From: Antarcticibacterium flavum
GTDB lineage: Bacteria > Bacteroidota > Bacteroidia > Flavobacteriales > Flavobacteriaceae
Direction of reading: 5' to 3'
DNA length: 64,000 bases
NCBI RefSeq assembly: GCF_006159205.1
Contig: NZ_CP040812.1
Coordinates: 1,116,001-1,180,000, forward strand
Part shown: piece by piece, positions 43,287-50,874 of the stretch
Numbering within the stretch: the stretch's first letter is position 1
Layout: every line of letters begins with the position of its first letter
Translations under genes and position numbers: made by a program
The notes under the pieces: generated by a model
Databases searched by the model: none
Seen by the model: the letters and a program-made list of their open reading frames with translations, nothing else
What the model was told of the DNA's origin: nothing

Positions 43287-44189
43287 TTACAGCAGGTCTT
43301 CCAAAGCTTTGGGTAGATTTTTATATTCAAAGTCATAGCCGGTCTTCTGCACCTTCTCACTGCTCACCAGCTGGCTTGATAATAAAACGGTGGACATTTC
43401 ACCCAGCGCGACTTTAAGCACAAAAGAAGGAACGTTTGGCAACCACTTATTCTTTCCTAATTGAGCCGCCATTTTTTCCATTAATTCCTCATTGGTCACA
43501 GGGTTGGGTGCTACGGCATTATAAACGCCTTCCAGGCTGTTTTGCAAAACATGTAAAAATATTCCTGCCACATCCCTTATATGTATCCAGGACTGCCATT
43601 GCTCTCCATTCCCAAAGGCCGCTCCTGCATTATAGGATGCCGGGATCTTCATCTTAGGAAGTGCACCACCTTCTTCAGCTAACACTAGTCCAATCCTAAC
43701 TTTGGTAACTTTCATTCCAAGATCCTGAAATTCATCGGCTGCTGTTTCCCATCGTTCCACTACTTCCCCCAGGAAAGAATCATCTACTGCCGGTTCTTCC
43801 TCTGTATAAAGCTTCTGCAGGGAACTGGGGTAAACATTAATCCCGCTGGCAGATATAAATTGCTTTATAGAATGCTCATTCTCCTGCAGCGCCTCATAGA
43901 GTACAGCTGCACTTTTCGTTCGGCTTTCTATGATCTCTTTTTTATAATCCTCTGTCCATCTCTTGGCTACAGTCGCTCCCGCCAGGTGATAAATAGCATC
44001 TACTCCCTTAAAACTATTAGTATCGATCTCCTTTTCATCAGGGTTCCAGTAATACCCGGTATAATTTTCCTGTTTTTGTATCTTCTCCTTGCCGGTTGTG
44101 AGATAATTTACGGCAATTCCCTTTTGGTGAAGAAGGTTTGTCAAGTGAGAACCTATCAAACCTGTTGCACCTGTTATTAATACACGCAT
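43287..44189 (-). CDS. TIGR01777 family NAD(P)-dependent epimerase-like protein
   Basis: The 300-aa protein has an N-terminal Rossmann motif GATGLIGSHL at 7-16, the YHLAGATVA motif at about 66-74, an active-site like SASGINVYPSS stretch and the family-specific SWIHIRDVAGIFLHVL and VPSFVLKVALGEMS segments of the TIGR01777/YfcH group (SDR superfamily, extended-atypical). Its reaction is unknown; members have been linked to cell-division inhibitor SulA only by old naming. It is 64 bp downstream of mnmD. Confidence 0.92.
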   Translation of the reverse strand: MRVLITGATGLIGSHLTNLLHQKGIAVNYLTTGKEKIQKQENYTGYYWNPDEKEIDTNSFKGVDAIYHLAGATVAKRWTEDYKKEIIESRTKSAAVLYEALQENEHSIKQFISASGINVYPSSLQKLYTEEEPAVDDSFLGEVVERWETAADEFQDLGMKVTKVRIGLVLAEEGGALPKMKIPASYNAGAAFGNGEQWQSWIHIRDVAGIFLHVLQNSLEGVYNAVAPNPVTNEELMEKMAAQLGKNKWLPNVPSFVLKVALGEMSTVLLSSQLVSSEKVQKTGYDFEYKNLPKALEDLL

Positions 44190-44253
44190 TTTTCTTTACA
44201 AGATAGGCAAGATGTGAAAGTCGGGCTAATTTTTATTACAGGTTTAACATGCG

Positions 44254-44931
44254 TTATTCCTGCGGTTTTACTGCTCGCAGCATCTCCCTTTTCCCTGGTG
44301 GGCCGGGTAATTTCTCAACCAAAAAGCCTACTTCCTGCATCGCCCTTCTTACACTTCCTTTGGCGGCATAGGTGACCAGGATCCCTCCCGGTTTTAATGC
44401 CACAATCATAAGCTTAAATATCTCTGCCGTCCATAGATCTGGTTGCACGCGTGCACCAAAGGCGTCAAAATAAACAAGATCATATTTCTCCACATCAGAG
44501 ATTTGATCGAAAAACTTCTGCTGTTTAATAAGGGTGAAGAAAGGAGTGATAGTAGCAGCCTCCCCCCAGGATGCTGTATGAAGTTTGTTATAAACATCTG
44601 CGGCGCCATGTTCCTTCAGCGCCTCTGCAAAATTCAATTTAACCGCTTCTTCAGATTTTATGGGATATGCCTCAACCCCGGTATAAGTTACCTGTATGGA
44701 ATGTTCTTTTAAAAATCTCCAGGTTACCAGTGCATTGAGTCCCGTACCAAAACCAATCTCGAGAATAGAAATTTGAGCTGGATCCCTTTCAAGGAGCTTC
44801 CTGAGCCCCATTTCAATAAATACATGTTGTGCTTCCTGTATAGCTCCATGTTTGGAGTGGTACTGCTCATTCCATTCTGGTAAATGAATGGTAGTGGAAC
44901 CATCCCCGGTGGTGATTATCTCCCTTTTCAA
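44254..44931 (-). CDS. mnmD: tRNA 5-methylaminomethyl-2-thiouridine methyltransferase MnmD
   Basis: The 225-aa enzyme makes the last methylation of mnm5s2U34 in tRNA. It begins with TTGDGSTTIHLPEWNEQYHSKHGAIQEAQHVF, the standard MnmC/MnmD start, then SAM motif LEIGFGTGLNALVTW at about 60-74, and the DLVYFDAFGARVQPDLWT motif with the DAFxPxxxPELW-type catalytic region. It lacks the FAD oxidoreductase half of MnmC, so it is the stand-alone form. It is 1 bp downstream of the DUF4920 gene stop. Confidence 0.93.
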   Translation of the reverse strand: MKREIITTGDGSTTIHLPEWNEQYHSKHGAIQEAQHVFIEMGLRKLLERDPAQISILEIGFGTGLNALVTWRFLKEHSIQVTYTGVEAYPIKSEEAVKLNFAEALKEHGAADVYNKLHTASWGEAATITPFFTLIKQQKFFDQISDVEKYDLVYFDAFGARVQPDLWTAEIFKLMIVALKPGGILVTYAAKGSVRRAMQEVGFLVEKLPGPPGKREMLRAVKPQE

Positions 44932-44932
44932 A

Positions 44933-45448
44933 TTATTCCTTTATCAAAACCCCATCTGCAAGAAAAGAAAGTGTCTTTTTAGGCTCAGTGATCGCATCAA
45001 TTTCTTCCTGTGTTTTCCCTTGATCCTCTGCATAATGCCTTTGCTCTTCTACAGAAACTTCTTCTATGTAGGCTTTTCCACTTAGTACCACCTCCCTGTT
45101 TTCGATATCCTTAGGCACAAAAAAACCGTAGTCCTTAAACTTCACCATCACATCCTCTTCCTCCTCGGGCAAGTCCAGAGTCATCCAGCAGCCTTTATTT
45201 TTACATACGCTTTCAACTGTACCTGTAAATTGCACCTCTAAAGTATCACCGGTCTGTAATTTGCTGTATTCCCGGCTCATTTCCCGGCTATCTAAATCCT
45301 TTTCCCGCCTGAATTCCTCGCCATAAACAGCATATGCCACTTGCGAAGAGCTCGTCTCAGAATCATCTGTTACTGACTGATTCTCAGTATTTTTACAGGA
45401 TATTAGAGTAATAACAATAAAAACGGGTAAAATCCATAAATTTTTCAT
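44933..45448 (-). CDS. DUF4920 domain-containing lipoprotein
   Basis: From ATG 45448 the product is 171 aa with a lipoprotein signal (MKNLWILPVFIVITLISCKN, Cys18). The DUF4920 domain follows: AVYGEEF at the front, the OB-like centre GDTLEVQFTGTVESVCKNKGCWMTLDL with a conserved C-x3-GCW motif, and VMVKFKDYGFFVPKDIENREVVLSGKAY. The CxxxGCW sequence resembles a redox or metal-binding site; the role is unknown. It is immediately upstream of mnmD (1 bp), so they are probably one transcript despite unrelated roles. Confidence 0.9.
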   Translation of the reverse strand: MKNLWILPVFIVITLISCKNTENQSVTDDSETSSSQVAYAVYGEEFRREKDLDSREMSREYSKLQTGDTLEVQFTGTVESVCKNKGCWMTLDLPEEEEDVMVKFKDYGFFVPKDIENREVVLSGKAYIEEVSVEEQRHYAEDQGKTQEEIDAITEPKKTLSFLADGVLIKE

Positions 45449-45530
45449 AATATATTTAAAATAGCAGTTGATTTTCAATAACATCACAAATTTAGAACAA
45501 TTTTCAATTTTTTTTCAATTAATATTTAGG

Positions 45531-45538
45531 TAAATTTG
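45531..45538 (+). promoter_or_regulatory. Candidate -7 element for ilvE
   Basis: TAAATTTG, 19 bp before the ATG; the -33 position is only T-rich. Confidence 0.4.
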
Positions 45539-45557
45539 CAATCTAAAACCAACCGTA

Positions 45558-46631
45558 ATGAAATACGATTCTTCTGTTGATATTAACATCGCTAAAGCCC
45601 CTACCTCAAAAATAGATTCTGTTGATTTTGAAAACCTAAAATTTGGGCACATTTTCACCGACCATATGTTGGTATGCGACTATGAAGACGGTGCCTGGAA
45701 AACGCCGGAGATAAAACCATACGGTCCTATACAATTGGATCCTTCAGCCAAGGTATTTCATTATGGCCAGGCTGTGTTTGAAGGAATGAAAGCTTATCGT
45801 GATGATAATGACCAAATATGGCTTTTTCGCCCAGATGAGAATTTCAAACGTATCAATAAATCTTCAGCAAGATTAGCAATTCCTGAATTTCCTGAAGAAT
45901 ATTTTTTCACCGGGCTTGAGGAACTGCTAAAACTTGAGAAAGACTGGATCAAAAAAGGCTTTGGGAACTCTCTATACATTCGCCCGTTCGTAATAGCAAC
46001 AGAGCCGGGGGTGCTGGCATCCCCGGGTACAAAATATAAATTTATGATCATTTGTTCCCCTGCTAAATCCTACTATACAGGAGAGGTAAGGGTTCAAATA
46101 TCTGAAAGATACAGCCGTGCTGCAGATGGTGGGGTTGGAGCTGCCAAAGCGGCCGGAAATTATGCCGCGCAATTCTATCCTACCAACCTTGCAAAAGATG
46201 CAGGTTTCCAGCAAATTATCTGGACAGATGCCAATACTCATGAATTCCTTGAAGAAGCAGGTACGATGAATGTTTTCTTTAGGGTTAATGACACCCTGCT
46301 TACTGCTCCTACCAGCGACAGGATCCTGGATGGTGTTACAAGAAAGAGTATTATTGCTCTGGCAGAAGCCAATAACATTCCGGTGGAAGTTAGACGTGTC
46401 ACAGTACAGGAGATCGTGGATGCTGCAAAGGCCGGAACGCTCAAAGAGATCTTTGGCGCGGGTACAGCCGCTGTTATAAACCCTATACAGGGATTTGGTT
46501 ATAAAGGTGAAAAATATGAATTACCAAAACTTACAGATACCTATGCCTCCTTCTTCAAGAACAAATTGATGAAGATCCAATACAACCTGGATAAGGATCA
46601 ATTTGGCTGGAGATATCTTGTTAAGGAATAG
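45558..46631 (+). CDS. ilvE: Branched-chain amino acid aminotransferase
   Basis: The 357-aa class IV PLP enzyme interconverts Leu/Ile/Val with their keto acids. The PLP lysine is Lys197 in GAAKAAGNYAAQF; other family elements are YGPIQLDPSAKVFHYGQAVFEGMKAY, SARLAIPEFPEEYF, and the class IV signature EFLEEAGTMNVFFRVNDTLLTAPTSDRILDGVTRKSII. The length and N-terminus are those of the long (eukaryote-like) BCAT group. A -7 box TAAATTTG lies at 45531-45538, 19 bp before the ATG. It is monocistronic with its own terminator. Confidence 0.96.
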   Translation: MKYDSSVDINIAKAPTSKIDSVDFENLKFGHIFTDHMLVCDYEDGAWKTPEIKPYGPIQLDPSAKVFHYGQAVFEGMKAYRDDNDQIWLFRPDENFKRINKSSARLAIPEFPEEYFFTGLEELLKLEKDWIKKGFGNSLYIRPFVIATEPGVLASPGTKYKFMIICSPAKSYYTGEVRVQISERYSRAADGGVGAAKAAGNYAAQFYPTNLAKDAGFQQIIWTDANTHEFLEEAGTMNVFFRVNDTLLTAPTSDRILDGVTRKSIIALAEANNIPVEVRRVTVQEIVDAAKAGTLKEIFGAGTAAVINPIQGFGYKGEKYELPKLTDTYASFFKNKLMKIQYNLDKDQFGWRYLVKE

Positions 46632-46651
46632 TACAGATATTTTTATACTGC

Positions 46652-46682
46652 AAAGGCTTTCCATACGGAAGGCCTTTTTTTT
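46652..46682. terminator. Terminator after ilvE (works on both strands)
   Basis: AAAGGCTTTCC (46652-46662) pairs with GGAAGGCCTTT (46667-46677) with one wobble across ATAC, then a T-run to 46682. Confidence 0.88.
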
Positions 46683-47707
46683 TAAAATTTTACCGGAATA
46701 TATAAAGCGCGATCATGCTCTGGTTTACCTGAAGCATTTGCTCTTTTGAAAATAAGACAACCTTTTTCTTTAGAAGGTTTTTCAAACTCTAAACTACCTT
46801 CAAAAGGCACAAAATCTTCGGTCATCCACTCCCCTTGGGCAGTAACAGTACCTTCACCTAATAATCGATGATCTTCGTCTACCAGTTCAACCGGGGCAAC
46901 AGCTTCAAAGAACCAATAGCCCTTTGCCTGTCCCCCTATCTTTACCGGGGATGTTATTTGCGCATTATACCCGGGAAACTCCACCTGTATTAGGTCTTCC
47001 AGAGGTTCCAAATTTTTGCTATCGGTAAAGAATTGCAAGGATCTTAAAATAGCATAAACAGCCTGTCTCTCCTCCTGCATCACCTCCCCGTAATATTTTA
47101 CAACATCCCCGGCCATAGGATCACAGCTGGCCATAGGTATTTCATTTGACTGTTCCTTATCTTCACAAACAGCCTTAAAATCCCTTACACCTAACCTCAC
47201 GAAAATACTACCGTATTCCTGCCATTTTTCAGGCGGTTGCTGAAAATTGATGAGAAAACCCCAGGGCTCCTCGTTTTCCAGAAGATAAACTGTAGAGCTT
47301 TCCCTGTCTATATTAAAGTTGATTGGCAGGCCCCCATCCCAGTCCTTAATTGATTTCATTTTCCCTGCCGGGCCATCAACCCCATAGCCGTGGGGAATTA
47401 TCGCTATATAGGTATGTCTTGCCTCCTCGTGAATTCCCAGGGGAGGCGAGACACCTTCATTTACCGGAAATATGTTGACCACAGGAGAATTGGGAGCGAG
47501 CTCCCCCTCATAAACTTGAAAATAATCGGGATGATCAAAGCTAACTCCCCATTCTCTTGATGTGTAATTCTGAAGCTCCCCGGCTTTGATCTCATTCGCT
47601 TCAGTTTGAAGTTTGTCGCCCTGAGATTCATTTTCACCTTGATCACCTCCATTCTCCTTACAGGAGACTGAAGATATAATTAGAAAAAACATTAAAAAAA
47701 ATCTCAT
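46682..47707 (-). CDS. Lipoprotein with C-terminal Gmad2 immunoglobulin-like domain
   Basis: The 341-aa protein has a lipoprotein signal (MRFFLMFFLIISSVSCKENGG, Cys16) and an acidic linker. The last 100 residues match Gmad2, the Ig-like domain: YNAQITSPVKIGGQAKGYWFFEAVAPVELVD, then LGEGTVTAQGEWMTEDFVPFEGSLEFEKP and a closing strand ending IPVKF. The middle (about 45-220, EWGVSFDHPDYFQVYEGEL onward) is unassigned; its YTSREWGVSFDHPDYF opening resembles lipoproteins of the PsbP-like type only loosely. Likely an envelope-facing binding protein; function unknown. Confidence 0.85.
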   Translation of the reverse strand: MRFFLMFFLIISSVSCKENGGDQGENESQGDKLQTEANEIKAGELQNYTSREWGVSFDHPDYFQVYEGELAPNSPVVNIFPVNEGVSPPLGIHEEARHTYIAIIPHGYGVDGPAGKMKSIKDWDGGLPINFNIDRESSTVYLLENEEPWGFLINFQQPPEKWQEYGSIFVRLGVRDFKAVCEDKEQSNEIPMASCDPMAGDVVKYYGEVMQEERQAVYAILRSLQFFTDSKNLEPLEDLIQVEFPGYNAQITSPVKIGGQAKGYWFFEAVAPVELVDEDHRLLGEGTVTAQGEWMTEDFVPFEGSLEFEKPSKEKGCLIFKRANASGKPEHDRALYIPVKF

Positions 47708-47718
47708 TGATACAAATT

Positions 47719-48117
47719 TTAAAGATCCTGTTCAGGATCGAATAATCTCTTAAGTTGGGGGCTGAAATAATTAGGGCCTTTGAGCACCTTGCCGTCTTCT
47801 CTTAAAACCGGTTTACCATCAAGGCCCAGCTTGCTCATATTGCTGCGCTGGATCTCATTGAAAACCTCCTCGATCTTATATTGCATGCCGTGCTCAAGAA
47901 TAGTTCCGCAAAGAATATATAGCATATCCCCCAGGGCATCGGCCACCTCAGTAAGGTCATTATTCATAGCCGCTTCCAGGTATTCCTCATTTTCTTCTTT
48001 CATTAGTTCATACCTCAACCTATTTTTAGCCTCTCCAAGATCGGCTATGGGGTTGCCATTTACCCCAAGACCAAAGGCTTTATGGAACTCCTGCACTGCC
48101 GCCAGTTTATTTTTCAT
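47719..48117 (-). CDS. MazG-like nucleotide pyrophosphohydrolase
   Basis: The 132-aa all-alpha NTP pyrophosphatase has the divalent-metal motif ELMKEENEEYLEAAMNNDLTEVADALGDMLYIL (E-E-x2-E with distant E-x2-D), which classes it in the MazG/phosphoribosyl-ATP pyrophosphohydrolase superfamily. The C-terminal GKVLKGPNYFSPQL is typical of the bacterial and phage HisE-like group. It hydrolyses NTPs or dNTPs to monophosphates; a house-cleaning role is inferred. Head-to-tail with the Gmad2 gene 11 bp downstream. Confidence 0.9.
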   Translation of the reverse strand: MKNKLAAVQEFHKAFGLGVNGNPIADLGEAKNRLRYELMKEENEEYLEAAMNNDLTEVADALGDMLYILCGTILEHGMQYKIEEVFNEIQRSNMSKLGLDGKPVLREDGKVLKGPNYFSPQLKRLFDPEQDL

Positions 48118-48224
48118 CCTAAATCAGTTTATAATTTCAAGAAAATAAAATTAAAAAGCTTTTTTTGTCTCCCACCCCTCCTCCTATTTGGAGAGTTACT
48201 AACTTTGCCGCAAAATATATAAAA

Positions 48225-48413
48225 ATGTTTAGTACCGGTCAATTGATCTTTGCAGCAATTTTCTTTATAGCATTTGTGATAGTAATTTTTTACAGTTACA
48301 GGAAAGATATTGTTCTTCACAGGAAATATTATAAAGGAAGCCTGTATGTTCTTATAGGTTTTATTTTCTTCATCATTTTCCTGTTCGTTGTAAAGGAATT
48401 TCTTCAAAGATAG
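48225..48413 (+). CDS. Small two-helix membrane protein
   Basis: From ATG 48225 the product is 62 aa: MFSTGQLIFAAIFFIAFVIVIFYSYRKDIVLHRKYYKG then LYVLIGFIFFIIFLFVVKEFL. Two helices with a basic loop between. I do not know a named family, but the coding sequence looks typical of the small conserved inner-membrane proteins of Flavobacteriaceae. A longer frame from 48165 lacks sense. Divergent from the MazG-like gene. Confidence 0.75.
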   Translation: MFSTGQLIFAAIFFIAFVIVIFYSYRKDIVLHRKYYKGSLYVLIGFIFFIIFLFVVKEFLQR

Positions 48414-48933
48414 AACTGAGCAAAGTTCGTTTTCTTTGGGAGAACGGGCTTTTTGAATGTTAGTTCAATTTACTGCAGCGCGGCATGTAATTCAATTCTT
48501 TCAAATAATTGAGCATAATTGGTGTAGGCTTTTCCACCGTAATAATCTTTATCTCTACAATCTCACCTGCCCCGGGTACAAAACCAGGTTTACGAACCCG
48601 CTGTAAGAAGAAGATTTAAATTTGCCGTTGTAGTAAAGAATCCCTTTAGGCATCTTCCGGTTTCACCTGTACCTCATAATTCCCCCATAGGTGCCCCTTG
48701 CCGTCCGGTAATTACCTTCAGGTTTTATACTTTATTTCTCTCTAAACAATTAGCCAAAAAAATTTCCGTCATAAATGAAATTATTACATTCTTTTTTCAG
48801 GAAATGGAATAATCCTCTTCTTCTTGCTTTACTTAATCGAACCGTTTTTATTAGATTTTCCTGCATTTGTACTAATTCGCATCTTGTAAATTAACTATAT
48901 TAGCCTGTCAAACGGTAAAAATCCCTGTACCAA
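48414..48933. other. 520-bp gap with a gene remnant on the minus strand
   Basis: Apart from the decayed pieces at 48460-48725 nothing coding or structured was seen. The last 100 bp include TTTG followed 17 bp later by TAAATTAA, a weak candidate promoter for the SRPBCC gene. Confidence 0.5.
48460..48725 (-). pseudogene. Decayed gene remnant of unknown family (three frame breaks)
   Basis: Protein-like pieces occur in succession in different frames on the minus strand: KPEGN near 48711-48725; LPDGKGHLWGNYEVQVKPED about 48655-48712; PKGILYYNGKFKSSSYSGFV about 48592-48650; and KPGFVPGAGEIVEIKIITVEKPTPIMLNYLKELNYMPRC ending at stop 48460-48462. Each junction could be healed by one added base, so three single-base losses are implied. 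I do not recognise the family. The pieces fit together as one domain of about 90 aa, and no start codon or promoter remains. Confidence 0.45.
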
Positions 48934-49992
48934 ATGAAAATATTGAAATACCTGTTCTTCTTATTGTTGATAGTAATTATTGCAGGTGCCATTTATGTAG
49001 CTACCCAAAAGGGTGAATATCATATAGAAGAGACAATGATTATAAATGCTCCCTTACCGGTGGTTTACAACGAGGTAAATAACCTGTCAAACTGGGGCGA
49101 TTGGGGCCCCTGGCGAAAAGAGGCAAATGATGTTATTGTTGATGATATAACCGGGGATACCAGAGGTGAAGGTGCCGGCTTTGCCTGGAAGAGCAATGAA
49201 CTGGGGGATGGCAGTATTACAACCACAAGGGCTATCCCATTTAACGCTATTGACCAGGTAGTGGAACATCACCCTACCTTTGCTGATTCTGAATCCCGCA
49301 TGTACTGGAAATTTGAAGAAGTTGAAGAGGGAACAAAGGTAACTGTTGGGCTGGAAGGAAATCAAACCTTTCGTGAAAAGCTTGGATTTGTTTTTAGTAA
49401 TAATTCAATATCTCAAACAATGCGCCCAAGGTTGGAGCGAAGTTTGGACCGTTTACAAAATACAGTTATTCAAAAAATGAGTGTCTACTCCATTAATGTA
49501 GATGGAATAACCACCCACGGAGGAGGTTTTTATATGTACACTTCTACATCCTCAAAGATTAGCCAGATCCCTTTAAGAATGAAAAATATGGTTACTGAAT
49601 TAAGGAATTATATGGAGACTAATAACATTCCTGAAGTTGGTGAGCCTTTTGTCCTTTATAACAACTGGAATGATCAAAATAACAGCGCCATCTACTCAAC
49701 AGGTATTTTCACCCCTAACATGGTTATTACTCCACAGGAAAGCGATATTTTGAATGGGATGATGCCTGTTCAAAGAGTAGTAAAGACTACTCTTAAAGGA
49801 GAATATTCCAACCTGGAGGAAGCCTGGGAAGCGGCATATTCTTACCTGGAGGAAAACAACCTGCAGGCAGACGAGGAGAAACAACCCTTTGAAGTATATC
49901 GAACTACTGAGGAGACAACTCCCAATCCTGCAAACTGGGTGACAGAGATTTATATTCCGCTTCTGGAAACCCCCACACAATCCCCGGAATAA
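48934..49992 (+). CDS. Membrane-anchored SRPBCC domain fused to a GyrI-like effector-binding domain
   Basis: The 352-aa protein has an N-terminal anchor (MKILKYLFFLLLIVIIAGAIYV), an SRPBCC/polyketide-cyclase-like domain from about 28 (EETMIINAPLPVVYNEVNNLSNWGDWGPW) to 175, and from about 185 a GyrI/AraC-type effector-binding domain (GFYMYTSTSSKISQIPLRMKNMVTEL, ending EVYRTTEETTPNPANWVTEIYIPL). Both domains bind small hydrophobic ligands in other proteins. The stop (49992) is immediately followed by the crcB ATG, so they are co-transcribed and probably coupled. The fusion is frequent in Bacteroidota; role unknown. Confidence 0.88.
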   Translation: MKILKYLFFLLLIVIIAGAIYVATQKGEYHIEETMIINAPLPVVYNEVNNLSNWGDWGPWRKEANDVIVDDITGDTRGEGAGFAWKSNELGDGSITTTRAIPFNAIDQVVEHHPTFADSESRMYWKFEEVEEGTKVTVGLEGNQTFREKLGFVFSNNSISQTMRPRLERSLDRLQNTVIQKMSVYSINVDGITTHGGGFYMYTSTSSKISQIPLRMKNMVTELRNYMETNNIPEVGEPFVLYNNWNDQNNSAIYSTGIFTPNMVITPQESDILNGMMPVQRVVKTTLKGEYSNLEEAWEAAYSYLEENNLQADEEKQPFEVYRTTEETTPNPANWVTEIYIPLLETPTQSPE

Positions 49993-50364
49993 ATGAAGGC
50001 ACTTCTCCTGGTATTTATAGGTGGTGGCCTTGGGAGTATGTTGAGATTTGGTGTTTATAAGCTTTTACAACTATTTTCTTTAGCATCTTTTTATGGTACC
50101 CTTACTGTCAATGTTTTGGGAAGTTTAATATTAGGTGCGCTCATGGGATACCTTTTAAAAGAAAGTTATGTCTCCAGTAATTTATTCCTCTTTCTGGCAA
50201 CAGGTTTTTGTGGAGGCTTTACCACGTTCTCTACCTTCGCCTTTGAGAATCAGGACTTTCTTCGTACCGGTGATTATTTTCATTTCCTGGTATATACTGG
50301 TGGCAGTATTGTCTTAGGTATCCTTGCAATTGTTATAGGACTATATTTATCAAAATTACTATAG
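49993..50364 (+). CDS. crcB: Fluoride ion channel CrcB/FluC
   Basis: The 123-aa four-helix protein exports fluoride as a dual-topology dimer. Hallmarks: GGGLGSMLRFGVYK at the start, GTLTVNVLGSLILGALMGYL with the conserved Asn at about 40, and the GFCGGFTTFSTFAFE motif at about 73-87 containing the Phe box and the central sodium-site region. It begins 1 bp after the SRPBCC-GyrI gene, which replaces the fluoride riboswitch often seen upstream of crcB; I see no such riboswitch here. Confidence 0.95.
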   Translation: MKALLLVFIGGGLGSMLRFGVYKLLQLFSLASFYGTLTVNVLGSLILGALMGYLLKESYVSSNLFLFLATGFCGGFTTFSTFAFENQDFLRTGDYFHFLVYTGGSIVLGILAIVIGLYLSKLL

Positions 50365-50417
50365 CCCCCCTACTCAAGACGGGGTGTTGTTTTTAAAATT
50401 GATCAATTTTTAATATC

Positions 50418-50439
50418 AACCCCATAAATTAATGGGGTT
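50418..50439. promoter_or_regulatory. Inverted repeat upstream of glnK
   Basis: AACCCCAT (50418-50425) and ATGGGGTT (50432-50439) form an 8-bp perfect inverted repeat, 96 bp before the glnK ATG and 54 bp after crcB. It could be an operator or a weak terminator; no T-run follows on the plus strand. Confidence 0.4.
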
Positions 50440-50534
50440 AAAATTCTCAATTATATAATTTTTACAATTTCATCCCTTTAACTGAGTTAATTTCTGAAGA
50501 TTTTTTCTACTTTGGTTTTTTTAAAGATCAGTTT

Positions 50535-50873
50535 ATGAAAAAAATAGAGGCTATCATCAGGAAGTCCAAATTTGATGAGGTGAAAAATGCCCTTCAGGAA
50601 ATAGGGGTTACCTTCTTTAGTTACTGGGACGTGACAGGAGTTGGAAATGAACAGCAGGGTCACGTTTACCGCGGGGTCGCCTACAGCACTACAGACATAC
50701 AGCGCAGGATGTTATCCATTGTAGTATCACAAAAATTTGAGGAACGCACCATTAAGGTACTGCTTGAGACTGCTTTCACCGGGCAGGTAGGAGATGGAAA
50801 GATCTTCGTTTCTACTATTGAAGAAGCATACAGGATAAGAACAGGAGAAACCGGTCAAACTTCACTTAATTAA
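50535..50873 (+). CDS. glnK: P-II family nitrogen regulator
   Basis: The 112-aa signal protein binds ATP/ADP and 2-oxoglutarate and gates AmtB. It opens KKIEAIIRKSKFDEVKNALQEIG, has a T-loop GHVYRGVAYSTTDIQRRM that keeps the YRG of the usual uridylylation site but is two residues shorter before it, and closes with the P-II C-terminal signature TAFTGQVGDGKIFVSTIEEAYRIRTGE. It is one base upstream of amtB, the classical glnK-amtB pair. Confidence 0.95.
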   Translation: MKKIEAIIRKSKFDEVKNALQEIGVTFFSYWDVTGVGNEQQGHVYRGVAYSTTDIQRRMLSIVVSQKFEERTIKVLLETAFTGQVGDGKIFVSTIEEAYRIRTGETGQTSLN

Positions 50874-50874
50874 T

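Noticed and set aside
50365..50534. Sigma54 promoter ahead of glnK-amtB, as in proteobacteria
   Set aside because: No TGGCAC-N5-TTGC sequence is present.
50535..50873. P-II protein as an unusual form lacking the modified Tyr
   Set aside because: The YRG of the uridylylation site is present; only the loop before it is two residues shorter, which is within family variation.
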